NCBI RefSeq assembly: GCF_964355755.1
Contig: NC_092675.1
Location: 1,803,001-1,867,000, forward strand
Direction of reading: 5' to 3'
DNA length: 64,000 bases
From: Antedon mediterranea
Lineage: Eukaryota; Echinodermata; Crinoidea; Comatulida; Antedonidae
Position numbers and translations under genes: made by a program. Below are positions 10,801 through 20,811 of this stretch, one piece after another (position 1 is the first letter of the stretch; the number at the start of each line of letters is the position of its first letter). The notes under the pieces are model-generated. The model was not told where the DNA came from, did no database searches, and saw only the letters and a program-made list of their open reading frames with translations.

Positions 10801-13800
10801 ATGGTCTTCCAAAAGTGACTAATGAAACAACTGAGACATCGGATGAAGTGGAAGTTATCCTAAAAGAAGGTAGTCTTGAGGACAAGAAGATCATAGAACT
10901 TTCCAGGAAGTCGATGGCACGTTCTCTTTCCACAGACAACTTTCAGGAAAGCGACACTTTACCAATCACAGCTGATCGGGTGTGTGCTGTCATACAGGCT
11001 TTCTATACAACTTGTTCAACGCAAATGAAACAAACGTAATCATTTTAATTAATTGTTTATAAATTTTAAACAAATACATTACTTTATTCTTTGACTTCCT
11101 CTGTTAGGCTGTAATTGTCTGTTCATCATGTTTTCTGTTTCAAGCCTGTACATTCAGTGTATGTATGACATTAAATTTAACATACCACCTCTAAACCAAT
11201 CTGAATGCTCTTATTTTATAGAATGACGCCTCCACGGTTCATAGAATTTGTTTGTCGCCATGACACGATTCTGAAATTTTTTGTTACAAAGTAAGTAAAA
11301 AAAAATGATATAATATAATATACTGGTATTAAAAGTTGTAACCAACAATTGTACTATTAAATATTATATCCTTATAATTATTATTAAAACCAAATGATAA
11401 TTGTAACTTGCAAGAATATAGTGTTTTAGATTGAAGCTTGAAATACTATTTATGGTTCTAGGACACCTACCCCCTAGACAGTTACCCCCCGGATATTTAC
11501 CACCCGGACAACTACCCCCTTAGGACAACTACCCCCCGGACAACTACCCCCTTAGGACAACTACCCTCTTAGGATAACAACCCCCCGGACAACTACCCCC
11601 TTAGGATAACTACCCCCCGGTCAACTACCCCCCCCCCCCCCCAATCCAAAAGTAGACAAACGGTTTCTGTAAAAATGAAATCATCTGTTTTTAACGGGTG
11701 TTTCGAAACTAGAGATCCGAGACCAGAGACCTGACACGAGACCCAATACGAAAAGGGAGACCTATATTTGGGTCTCCCTTTTCGTATATTAGGGTCTCCC
11801 TTTTCGTATAGTGTGGTCTCTCTTTTCGTATAGTGGGGTCTCCCTTTTCGTATATTTGGGTCTCCCTTTTCGTATATTTAGGTCTCCCTTTTCGTATATT
11901 AGGGTCTCTCTTTTCGTATAGTGGGGTCTCCCTTTTCGTACGTGGGTCTCTCTTTTCGTATATTTAGGTCTCCCTTTTCGTATTGGGTCTCGGGTCTCTG
12001 GTCTCGGGTCTCTAGTTTCGAAACAACCGTTTTTAACCGATTATTCTGTTTAACAGCACGCTAGACCCTAGATGTGCTAGATTTAAAGTACCGTATTTAT
12101 TGACAAAACGGCCTGGGCTGTTTATTGTTTAGGTGGTTTTTAGGTGGACGTTTATTGAAAGAAAGTTGTTTATTCAATGGGAGGGGGTATAATCTAATGG
12201 AAATAGACGCCGATTATTAATTCCATATGATGTTTCATGGGGAGTGACATGATCACCGTTTATTTGAGGGGAATTTAATTAAAGATCGCCGTTTATTCGG
12301 TGAGTGAACATTGAGGTCAAATATCAAAAGTGATATTGTTCTTCAAGTGTACAAAAATACAAAATGACAAATTTGAGACAAAAATTAATTCTTTTAAGAC
12401 CAGTGGTTATCGAAGCATTGTCCTGACGCAAAAATTATTATTATTATTAGCGAACCCAGTTTTTACAGTAAATACAGGGAGTACTATATAATACGTTCGA
12501 CTATCCTATGATCATGTGTGACAATCTTCAGTTTATACCAGGCTATATTTATGTTCAATCTTTTACTTTTGTTTACAATAATGAATAGTAATTCGTCAAA
12601 GTAACGAATTAAAATATAGTTATTAATTCCTATTATACACTGTTGCAGAGTCAGGTTGTTGAATGGTCTAGGTGGTAGTTGTCCGTCCGGGGTGTAGTTG
12701 TTCTAAAGGGATAGTTTTCTGGGTGGTAGTTGTCCAGGGGTTAGTTGTCCTACGGAGGTAGTTGTCCTAAAAGATTATTTGCCCTCGGAGTATTTTCCAG
12801 GAAGTAGTTGTCCTACGGGGAGTATTGTGTCAGAGGTAGTTGTCCGGGGGGTAATTGTCCGGGGGGGTAATTGTCCGGAGGGTAATTGTTCCTAGGGGGT
12901 AATTGTCCGGGGGTAGTTGTCCGGGGGGTAGTTGTCCTAAGGGGGTTGTTGTCCTAAGGGGGTAGTTGTCTGGGGGGTATTTGTCCGGGGGGTAGTTGTC
13001 CTAAAGGGGTAGTTGTCCTAAAGGGGTAGTTGTCCTAAGGGGGTAGTGGTCCAGGTGGTGGTTGTCCGGGGGGTAGTTTTCCGGGTGGTAAATGTCCAGG
13101 GGGTGAATATCCGGATACGACTATTTATGCATCATTTTTAATAATATTAATAATGGTGGAAATATAGCGCCTAATACAATGTTTCGAAGCGCTTTACACA
13201 CAAAAAGAAGAAAAGCAGAGGAACTATTTACAACACTTCGTTTTCCAGCACTTTGAAGCTCCTGTATTTTAAATATTGTTTACTGAAAGTTCAAGTGAAC
13301 ATTAACATAAAAAAAGGTACAGATAGTAGATGTTATTTATGAATTATTGTATGTTTTATTTCAAGAAATCCAAAAGTAATATTCAACTACTTTCATTTCT
13401 TACTGGAGTGTCCTGAATTAATGGCGTGCTTCCTGAGCATCATTCAGACACAACCGTTTAATGACCGCGTTGAATGGTTCTATGAGAATCTTCACATTGA
13501 CAAAGAAGAAGATTTTCTTAGTCGACCTACATCAGATGTTATCCATGTAACAAGAGGTTGGTTAATTATTTTTCACTTGGCAAAATGGCCTTATATTGAC
13601 CATTTTAGTAACTCCCTACTCTGTAACACAGTGTCATATTAGCGTAGCTGCACTTTAGTTTGGCTTCAATTCACAGCCTTCGTTCTGCTTCATCGGGCTC
13701 TTATAGTAAATGAAACTTTCTTTGTCCAAGAGACAATCAATTATATTTTAATATAATTGATTGTCTCTTAAAATATTTAAAAATATTTTTTAATAGTAAT

Positions 13801-16800
13801 TTTAAATCTGGAACCCCTCTTTAAACTTCAACATTTTTAAATTGTCATTTTTAGATGATCTTTTCACTACCAGCTGTAGTGAGGTGGAGAAGGCTGGTAG
13901 TAAAAAGTTAAAGCAGTCGATTGCAGTAAATTTTGCAGGAGAGTTGGGAGTGGTAAGTTTTATCTTCAATTTATTTATTTCAAATATGTAAACCCTACTG
14001 TTTCTCATTGGTCTACTTGGTGTACTAACTTGCATACTATTATTCTAGTTGAGCCTAGAATAAATCTGTTTTTATGTTTTTGTTTGTTGACAGGGACAAG
14101 GCCTAGTGCGTGAATGGTTTGATATTCTGTCTAAAGAAATTCTCAATCCTGACTATGCACTCTTTACTCCCTCAGCAGATGGTAAGTTATTATTAGGTCA
14201 CAATATCCCTCCTAACTATGCACTCTTTACTCCCTCAGCAGATGGTAAGTTATTATTAGGTCACAATATCCCTCCTAACTATGCACTCTTTACTCCCTCA
14301 TCAGATGGTAAGTTATTATTAGCTCACTGAGGCTTTCATGGTATATAGCAAATCCCTTCACCCTAATGCAGTTTTAAACCGATTTTCCACTAGACGAATT
14401 TGTGGGAATCAAAAGTGTTAGCTTATACACACAATGTCGGTACAAATGAGTATAATTAAAGCATCCTCATTATCTAGCATGTATTTTATTTGATTATTCA
14501 CACATTTGCTTATATTTTTTTATGGAATTTTATTTTTCTAAACAATCATTATATTTTTTGTTTTGTTTAGGTGCCACATTCCAACCCAACAGCAATTCAT
14601 CAGTTAACCCAGATCACTTAAACTTCTTTCGTTTTGCTGGTTCTGTTTTGGGATTAGCTCTTTACCATCGACAGCTTATCAATGCGTACTTCACACGCTC
14701 ATTTTATAAGCATCTATTAGGTAAGATCATATTTTAAAGTTTCCTTTATAAAACTGTAATATAATTAGTCGAGCCAAGTGGCCGACCATTGTTATGGTTG
14801 TAGAACAAGTAGAATAAGACTTAAAACCTTTCAGAAGACTAGGGGGTTACCCGGTGTACTGGTCCATTAATTCAGCCCCTGTCATTGTGGACAGACGAAC
14901 AGGCGCCAATTGGTGGCAGCACTCAACATGAAGGGACCCTTAGGGGAGAAGAAAGTTGTGGTATGTGTTGTCCACACCTGTGCGCAAGTCAGCCTAGTAG
15001 GCTGCAAGTCACAGGTTATTCCGTCATTTACACATCTCAGCCTAGTAGGCTGCAAGTCACAGGTTATTCCCTCATTTACACATCTCAGCCTAGTAGGCTG
15101 CAAGTCACAGGTTATTCTCTCATTTACACATCTCAGCCTAGTAGGCTGCAAGTCACAGGTTATTCCGTCATTTACATATTCTCAGATTAACCTTTAGATT
15201 TTATTTGTTTTTATTTCTAATTGTGATTATTTTAGGTATTCCAGTGAGTTATAAAGATGTATCTTCAATTGATCCGGAATATGCTAAAAATCTGCAGGTT
15301 TAGTATACAGAACATTTTTTCAATTACAGTATCCTATATTAATTTGAAAGATGCCTTTGAGGGACACACCCATATAAGGGGACACCTATATTAATGTTAA
15401 ACGTATGAGGACCAATTTGTTTGGTCCCGAAAATGCACACTGTATTATTATATTAATTATACAGATACACAATGTAGTAAATTTGTCAATGTTAGAAGGT
15501 TTTTTTTTTTTTTTTGTTACTAAAAATACTTTATTTTACAGTATTTTACTGTACAGTACTTACAGTACAGTATTTTTACAGTATTAAAATACTATATTAA
15601 TGATTTCAGTGGATACTGGATAACAACATTGACAACATTGGGTTAGAGCTAACATTCTCAGTCCAGACTGATGCATTTGGTATGTTACAAGAAGTTGAAT
15701 TGAAGCCGGGAGGAAGTAAAATAAATGTTACCAATTCTAACAAGGTCAGTTTAATGAAATATAGACATAAAGGTAAACCACATGCCCTAGAGTTCTAAGT
15801 CTTGCATTCAAATATAGAATTGTACTACTTCTGTATTAATTGTATACACTCTATTCTATGCCTGCTGTTGAGGGTAGAATAAACCTAGGCTTAAGTCTAG
15901 AAAAATGGTAAGACCAATCCCAGGCTTCTATGTGTTATATTTCCAACACTCTACTGTTTTCCAATTTTTCTTTTTCCGTGATGGATGAACTTCCTGGCCT
16001 AGTTAGCATAATCAAACATTATGTCCTCAAGAAGTTGCATGTGTAAATGTAATTAACAAATGCATATTAAAAAAATCTCACTTTTCATACTTCAGGATGA
16101 GTATGTCCAACTTGTTACTGAACTTCGCATGACAAGAGCCATTCAACCACAGATTGACAGCTTCTTGAGTGGTTTCAGTGAGTTTATCCCACCACCTCTA
16201 CTACAGCTGTTTAATGAGTATGAATTGGTGAGTACAAGATACATGGTTTGTATTGGTCATTAAACCAATGGAAAATCAGGGAATTTTACTACAATATTTT
16301 GCAATCATTTTCAGGGCCAATGTTGGTAGTGATATTCCCAAATATGGTAGTGATATGACAACATCATGTCCATATAGGGGCACGTATCACATTTTTTGTC
16401 AAATAAAGTTTGATAGTGTAGATAGAGCTTAAAACCAGGAAAATTATAAAATTTTACTACAATGTTTTGCTTTTTCTTTCTAACAGGAGTTACTACTTTC
16501 TGGACTGCCCTCTATTGATGTGACGGACTGGAAAGAAAATACAGTGTACAACGATTGTTTCAATGAAGAAAATGAGGTTGTCAAGGTAAATTGATTTTTG
16601 CTACAGAAAATGTAATGGGCTTATAATTTTTGTTTTTACCCAAATATCTCACCCTAGTCCCTCCATGATCAATGGCGTAATGGCTATTAGTGCTCACTGG
16701 TTCAGTCCAGAGCATGAGCAGCCCTAATACTACTGTACCCAGCATTAGAAGGCCCCTCAGGAGTGCTAAACTAAGAGCCTTTGCCCAATGAATTACACCA

Positions 16801-18040
16801 CTGCCCATGATGTCAGAGCCTAACGTATTGTATTAGTGAGAAATTACTTACAGTGTTTACAGTATAATGTTTGGTTGTTTTAGTGGTTTTGGGAAGTAGT
16901 GTCTGAGATGACACCAGAAGAAAGAGTTCTGCTTTTGCAATTTTCTACAGGAAGGTAAGTATTTGCTTATTATTATTATATTAAGTACTATATAGTATTA
17001 TTTTATAGTATACAGATACAGTACATCTCACATCTCTGATTTATCTTGCAATGGACCCCATTGGAATCGATCTTATGGGTCGTCCTTGCATCCATTCACT
17101 TTGGTTTTATTCAATTTTAATATTCCAATTGTTTGTATTTTTTCTTTGTTATGTATTTTAAATGGATGTTTGAATGGATGCTAAAATATTAAAAAATAGG
17201 CGTCATTTTTAATTAAAATATTTGAAAGCGTATAAATAATTGTAAATGATATAATAATAATAAATTTTTCAAAATGTTGGTGATATAACCAGACAGTTTG
17301 ATTAACAGAGAGTAAAGTCACATTTTCCCATCTTTCCTTTTTAATATATTGTTCTCTATAATTGTTCAGTTCACGTGTACCTCATGGTGGTTTCTCAAAT
17401 CTCATTGGAGGGGGTGGGATCACTAAATTCAACATCTCTTCTATGAACTACCAGTACAACATCCTCCCCACTACAAGCACCTGGTAAGTACATTTTTGTT
17501 CCAAATAAAGTATTTCTAAATGTTTAAATTGTGCATAGAAGGTAAATTTTAATTATTAAAATAATTTAAACACCGCTGAACTACAGTATATTGTATAAAT
17601 AATGTAGAAATTCTATTTTAAGTCACATAAACGCTTGTTTTATTTCATGTTCATTTGTGTATTATATTCATTGATATTAATAATAATATAGATAGAGAAA
17701 TAATAAGTGTGAACGTGATTTTAATCAAAGATTTTGTTGCTATTGGTCTAAAGCTCCGTCTACACTATCAAACTAGTTTGACAAAAAAAAGGGTGATGTG
17801 CCCAAATATGGTAGTTGATATGTCCATATATGGGCACATCACTTTTTTTTGTCACATAAAGTTGGATAGTGTAGACAGACCTTAATATTATGCAAACTAA
17901 TTATAATTGCTTATTATTATATTATTTCTGTTATAAGTGTAAATATGCTGAAACTACCTGAATACAAGAGTAAAGGAGAACTAAAAGACCGTCTTCTTGT
18001 GGCGCTTCGATGCGGAAGTCAGGGTTACGCAATGGCTTAG
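4866..18040 (+). CDS. HACE1: HACE1, HECT-domain and ankyrin-repeat E3 ubiquitin ligase
   Basis: Joining 24 exons gives 940 aa, against 909 in human. Exons: 4866-4932, 5504-5558, 6169-6258, 6789-6893, 7320-7395, 8046-8123, 8483-8536, 8660-8742, 9002-9200, 9617-9723, 10336-10474, 10578-11035, 11222-11290, 13366-13556, 13855-13952, 14094-14181, 14571-14720, 15236-15297, 15610-15744, 16096-16227, 16487-16585, 16884-16954, 17370-17483, 17938-18040. All junctions are GT-AG and keep frame; the exon 14 donor (GTTGGT) is weak. The N-terminus ([17 protein letters not shown]) and the ankyrin repeats in exons 3-9 ([21 protein letters not shown]) match the family. The exon 12 linker is Lys/Ser/Thr-rich and explains the extra length. 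The HECT domain fills the C-terminal third. Catalytic Cys907 (TSTC) is split between exons 23 and 24, and the protein ends GYAMA. Known role of the family: ubiquitylates active Rac1 and acts on Golgi and stress pathways. Of the two initial ATGs I took the first. Confidence 0.97.
5800..5936. mobile_element. diverged MITE (GCTTGGTTTCCACTAG family)
   Basis: This lies in HACE1 intron 2. The right end reads CTCGCTTGCGTTGCG, then CTAGTGAGAACCAAGC, which is the reverse complement of the ends of the better preserved copy at 50886-51009. The left end is degraded. Assignment rests on these two shared blocks only. Confidence 0.4.
6925..7111. mobile_element. hAT-like MITE family B (diverged copy)
   Basis: In HACE1 intron 4. 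The right end, CTCATAGCCATTACACCACTG, matches the ends of the copies at 16670, 23104 and 32390. The left end (GTAACGTGG) is degenerate and no clear target duplication remains. The interior shares the GCTCAGG, GGGCACCC and CATAAGCTCC type blocks of the family and is longer than the others. Confidence 0.5.
7468..7830 (+). mobile_element. 5S rRNA-derived SINE (SINE3 type)
   Basis: In HACE1 intron 5. The first ~113 bp align with eukaryotic 5S rRNA. GGGCCTGGTTAG, GCTTGGATGGGAGACC and CTGGGAATA-CGGGTGCTGTA are kept almost intact, so the internal Pol III control region (box A, intermediate element, box C) is recognisable. A ~240-bp unrelated body follows, ending in A-rich sequence (AAATAAAAAAAAAA). 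A 5S head plus foreign body and A-rich tail is the architecture of SINE3 elements, not of a functional 5S gene. The body has no coding sequence. Confidence 0.85.
8283..8400. mobile_element. diverged relative of the 1209 MITE
   Basis: In HACE1 intron 6. AGGGTCTTGCACACTTGCTT, then TTCCGGTC and a CAATGTTTCCTTTTGACGC block parallel the left half of the MITE at 1209-1369 (AGGGTCTTTCACATCTGTTC, ATGTTCCGTTTTCATGCGC). The right terminal repeat is not visible. Weak but collinear similarity. Confidence 0.4.
9389..9501. mobile_element. MITE family A (copy 2)
   Basis: In HACE1 intron 9. Starts AAGCTCTATCTACACT and ends AAGTTTGATAGTGTA; the last ~10 bases of the right terminal repeat are lost. One internal TTTGGTAGTGATATG unit is present, followed by ACATCATCATG. 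Confidence 0.7.
9905..10060 (-). mobile_element. possible retroposon tail
   Basis: In HACE1 intron 10. ATTAATAATAATTTATTTCT followed by a body with GGGTACCCCACTGGAAGC resembles, on the minus strand, a SINE/LINE 3' end closing in AAATAAATTATTATTAAT. No coding part is present and the boundaries are uncertain. Confidence 0.3.
11455..13119. mobile_element. foldback element with minisatellite arms
   Basis: In HACE1 intron 13. The left arm (about 11455-11645) is a tandem array of GGACAACTACCCCC(TTA/CCG). The right arm (about 12655-13119) is its reverse complement, GGTAGTTGTCC(TAAGG/GGGG), more than twice as long. The 10-mer ACTATTTATG lies directly outside both ends (11445-11454 and 13120-13129), as expected for a 9-10 bp target duplication. 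Between the arms are a second, nested foldback and ~600 bp of AT-rich sequence with several GTTTATT words and no transposase. Long inverted arms of short tandem repeats are characteristic of foldback elements, some of which are Mutator-like; the 9-10 bp duplication fits that. Confidence 0.8.
11696..12028. mobile_element. nested foldback MITE with 9-bp target duplication
   Basis: Ends are GGGTGTTTCGAAACTAGAG on the left and CTCTAGTTTCGAAACAACC on the right; inverted similarity continues through CGAGACCAGAGACC. The interior is a tandem array of about ten GGTCTC(C/T)CTTTTCGTATA units of ~20-23 bp. GTTTTTAAC is repeated exactly on both flanks (11687-11695 and 12029-12037), a perfect 9-bp target duplication. 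The size is 333 bp with no ORF. Confidence 0.88.
13728..13769. repeat. 42-bp palindrome
   Basis: In HACE1 intron 14. Two perfect 20-bp arms, AAGAGACAATCAATTATATT and its complement, are separated by TT. It could form a hairpin in the pre-mRNA 86 bp upstream of exon 15. It may be the remnant of a short inverted-repeat insertion. Confidence 0.85.
14154..14325 (+). repeat. 63-bp tandem triplication across the HACE1 exon 16 splice donor
   Basis: The unit is 28 bases of exon (TATGCACTCTTTACTCC...GATG) plus the first 35 bases of the intron (GTAAGTTATTATTAGG...). It begins at 14154, 14217 and 14280; the third copy is truncated and carries a few substitutions. Each copy brings an identical GATG|GTAAGT donor, at 14181, 14244 and 14307. 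The period is 21 codons and the intronic part has no stop, so all three donors leave the same reading phase. Confidence 0.95.
14989..15180. repeat. 48-bp minisatellite, 4 copies
   Basis: In HACE1 intron 17, ending ~55 bp before exon 18. The unit begins TCAGCCTAGTAGGCTGCAAG and ends TCATTTACACATC. Copies start at 14989, 15037, 15085 and 15133 and are nearly identical, differing at one base in the ATTCC(G/C)TC word. GCCTAGTAGGC inside the unit is self-complementary. Reading frames across it are artefacts of the periodicity. Confidence 0.9.
16323..16430. mobile_element. MITE family A (copy 3, left end lost)
   Basis: In HACE1 intron 20, ending ~55 bp before exon 21. It begins in the internal units (ATGTTGGTAGTGATATTCCC, AATATGGTAGTGATATGAC) and keeps a good right end, AAGTTTGATAGTGTAGATAG-AGCTT. 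Confidence 0.75.
16670..16803. mobile_element. hAT-like MITE family B with 8-bp target duplication
   Basis: In HACE1 intron 21. Left end CAATGGCGTAATGGCTATTA, right end AATTACACCACTG. The flanks are TCCATGAT (16662-16669) and CCCATGAT (16804-16811), an 8-bp duplication with one change. CA(G/A)TGGCG termini with 8-bp duplications are typical of hAT elements. It is 134 bp with no ORF. Confidence 0.75.
17751..17883. mobile_element. MITE family A (copy 4)
   Basis: In HACE1 intron 23, ending ~55 bp before the last exon. Full length: AAGCTCCGTCTACACTATC at the left, GTTGGATAGTGTAGACAG at the right. It has a single internal TATGGTAG unit, and the two arms are joined through CCATATATGGGCACATCAC. Flanked by TA on the left. 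Confidence 0.85.
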
Positions 18041-18213
18041 GAATATTATGCAATATGAATTGTGTCATGAGGTTGATTGTAGGAAATGTTTCATGTAATT
18101 GTAAACGTTATTATGTGCAAGAGGATGTTTGTATTAAAATGAAACGAAACTACTATAAAACAGTCATAGGGTTATTAATCATGAAGGCAAATGTGTTTAT
18201 TACATTTTGTATA

Positions 18214-18372
18214 CAGCTCTGTCTACACTATCAAACTTTTTGAGACAAAAACATGTGATGTGCCCATATATGAACATGATGATGTCATACCGCTACCATA
18301 TTTGGGCATATTACTACCATATTTGAGCACATCACATTTTGTCAAGCTAGTTTGAAAGTGTAGACAGAGCTT
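18214..18372. mobile_element. MITE family A (copy 5)
   Basis: Inside the probable HACE1 3' UTR, 174 bp after the stop codon. Ends AGCTCTGTCTACACTATC and AGTGTAGACAGAGCT. Two internal units of the ACTACCATATTTG(G/A)GCA type. If transcribed, the inverted halves could fold back on each other. Confidence 0.85.
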
Positions 18373-18461
18373 CAGATGAAAATCTATAGTAGATCTCTAT
18401 ATTGTAGCAAAATCTCAATCTTTGGCTCATTTGGAAAACTAACATTTTTATTCATGTTACT

Positions 18462-18467
18462 AATAAA
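18462..18467 (+). terminator. candidate HACE1 polyadenylation signal
   Basis: First canonical AATAAA after the HACE1 stop codon (422 bp downstream), followed by a GT-containing stretch. Later AATAAA copies (for example near 20777) are equally possible from sequence alone. Confidence 0.35.
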
Positions 18468-18643
18468 TTTTCACACTGCATACATTGTTACAGGTTGTAT
18501 CATATTTTGAACATTTTCATACTTGTATTCACAAACCTTACAAAATATCAGGAGAAAATATGATACGATAGTATTTATTTATTGTCATTTTATGAATGAG
18601 GTACAAATGAAATTTGGTTGGTTGGTTGACTTTGTGATTTATA

Positions 18644-18790
18644 TAGTCATAGTCATAGTCATAGTCATATATACTTTATTGTCCATTTAAAAAACAGAAA
18701 TGTGATTTGAAAACTGGCAAAATACAAAAATATAAAATACAATTTACAAAAACACACACAAAAAGTTAAGAGGCTAAAAATTGTTAAAAT
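18644..18790 (-). mobile_element. retroposon 3' end with (TATGAC)n tail
   Basis: On the minus strand a short body ends GGACAATAAAGTATATATGA followed by a CTATGA microsatellite (plus strand: CATAGT repeated at 18644-18668). An AATAAA-type end plus a short tandem tail is a LINE/SINE 3' terminus. No coding sequence is visible. Confidence 0.45.
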
Positions 18791-18799
18791 TAGATAAAA

Positions 18800-20811
18800 A
18801 TTATCGGTTACAATTACATTTTACAATGTACAATATACAATATACAATGAATAAACAAGAATATTTCTTACAAAAAACGCTGCTCGCTTATTGTTATTGC
18901 TAAGGTCAAGTCTGGGGGTCACTTCATCTCGCCTAGATACTTCAAGTATCCTATTACAAACAAAAACTTCAATGGACTGTTTTGATAATAATTCAATGAT
19001 TATCTGACAGCGAATTATAGTAATATCATGGGACTCATAAATACCAGAATGCTTTGGGATTTGTCGTTAGACTCTTTTCCCAGCCGTTTTTGGATTCAAC
19101 AGGTGGTACCAATAAATTATAGTGGAGTTTCCATTTTAACAAAAATGTCAAAGTGTAGTACTATAAAGCTGCTTGATTTCATCTAATGAATGAGTCATCT
19201 CGTGTGACGTAGCGGGCTAGAGCAGCAGCGTGAAAAAAAAGCTTGTGGCCAATGAATCTAAAGAGATCTTACAAACTTGCTATTAAATTTGTAAATTGAA
19301 TTATTAACAAATTGTTTAGTTGAGAGCGCTATTATTAGCACCATGTACTGCGATTGGTCAGTTACACATGCACAGTAACAACTCGAATAATCTCTGAATA
19401 AAAAAAAAACCAGATTCATCACAAATTATCTTCACATTACGCAAACCTGGTTACAACTTGTAACAAGTTACTTTTTGCAGATGTTCAAATCAATGTCCGT
19501 AGTTAATTGAGTCTGAGATTCAGTATGTTATTTAGTTTATAACAGTACACTATATTTAGATATTGTATATGGTGCCTGGAAATTGTATTCAGAAGGTCTC
19601 TAGTGACTAGTTGTAAAACAATCTTCATTGAATGAGGACTCTTAACATGTCTGGTCATAGTTGTTAAGAGTTTGACTCAAAAAATTACTAAACGGCAACC
19701 CACTTTATGTATTTGTAAATTTGATACTGGCTGGCAATTGTATTCTCCAATAGTGGTTCTTTATTAGTGACCAATCGTTGAAAATCCTCATAAATACATC
19801 TGGTAGAAGTGTTTATTTGTCCATGCTCTGTCAAACTGTCTTTCAGTGCAGAAACCCAGACCAATTTTCAACAGGGTAGATCACACAAAATTCTGTTTTT
19901 TCACACATACTGTATTCAAATTAGCTGTAATATTAGTAGCATCTTCTATACCATGGAAAGCAAGGGGTGTCATTTGGAAACAGATATTCATTGCGTAGAT
20001 ATGGGACTGTTCATTGGACCAATCATGTATTAATTGAAGCCCTGTCTACACTATCAAACTTTATTTTACAAAAAAATGTAATGTGTCCATATATGGACAT
20101 GATGATGTCATATCAGTACCATTTTTTTATCACTAACATATTTGGGCACATCACACTTTTTTCATCAAACTAGAAAGAAGCCGGTTAAAAAGATACTGAG
20201 GGCAAGTTGGATATACTAAAACATGTTGGTGACTATATTCTGTATTTTTTCACTGTCAAATAAAAATATATACATTTATTTTTATGTGCATTGTACTGTA
20301 ACATTTTATCACCTTAGAATAAAGCTAAAATCACACTGGTTATACGTTTTATGGAACGAAAGACGCCGCTGTTCAACTCTTCATCATTTAACAACATGGC
20401 GCCATCTTTTGTTCCTTGAAATGAAACTTAAATGTGAATGTAACTTAATATAGATATAATTTTGTAAATTTGTGCATAAATCCATTCAATAATTAAAACT
20501 GTCTGTTTGATTTGATTGTTTTAGAATAAGCAATTTGTGTTCACTTTTAGATAATTATAGATGAAATTATTTGCAATGTTATTATTTTGTAAATATCCCA
20601 TTAAGATTAAGACAAAAATTTGTCTTTAAAGTATTATATATTAAAAATAGGTATATTAACGAGTAGGAGAATGGAAAGCCCTGTAAGGCAGTGCATATAG
20701 ATAACAGGTAGATCATTTATATAAAAAGACTATGTATATATTCTACAGTATTCTATTTCTACATGTGTCCAAGGTTTGAATAAAGTGTAATACAAATTAT
20801 AATAGTATATT
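18800..20811. other. AT-rich sequence between HACE1 and the satellite
   Basis: No exon is recognisable. It may include HACE1 3' UTR. Apart from one MITE copy (20037-20173) I see nothing structured; the ORFs here are short and lack conserved motifs. Confidence 0.5.
20037..20173. mobile_element. MITE family A (copy 6)
   Basis: Left end AGCCCTGTCTACACTATC. The middle holds ATGGACATGATGATGTCATA and two degenerate TACCAT units. The right end stops in CATCAAACTAG, so the last ~20 bp of the inverted repeat are missing. Confidence 0.75.

Noticed and set aside
10451-10939. 162-aa minus-strand frame
   Set aside because: Antisense shadow of HACE1 exon 12, whose plus-strand frame joins both neighbouring exons in phase.
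14885-15190. overlapping ORFs of 89-101 aa
   Set aside because: Produced by the 48-bp minisatellite, whose period is a multiple of three; intronic with no domain.
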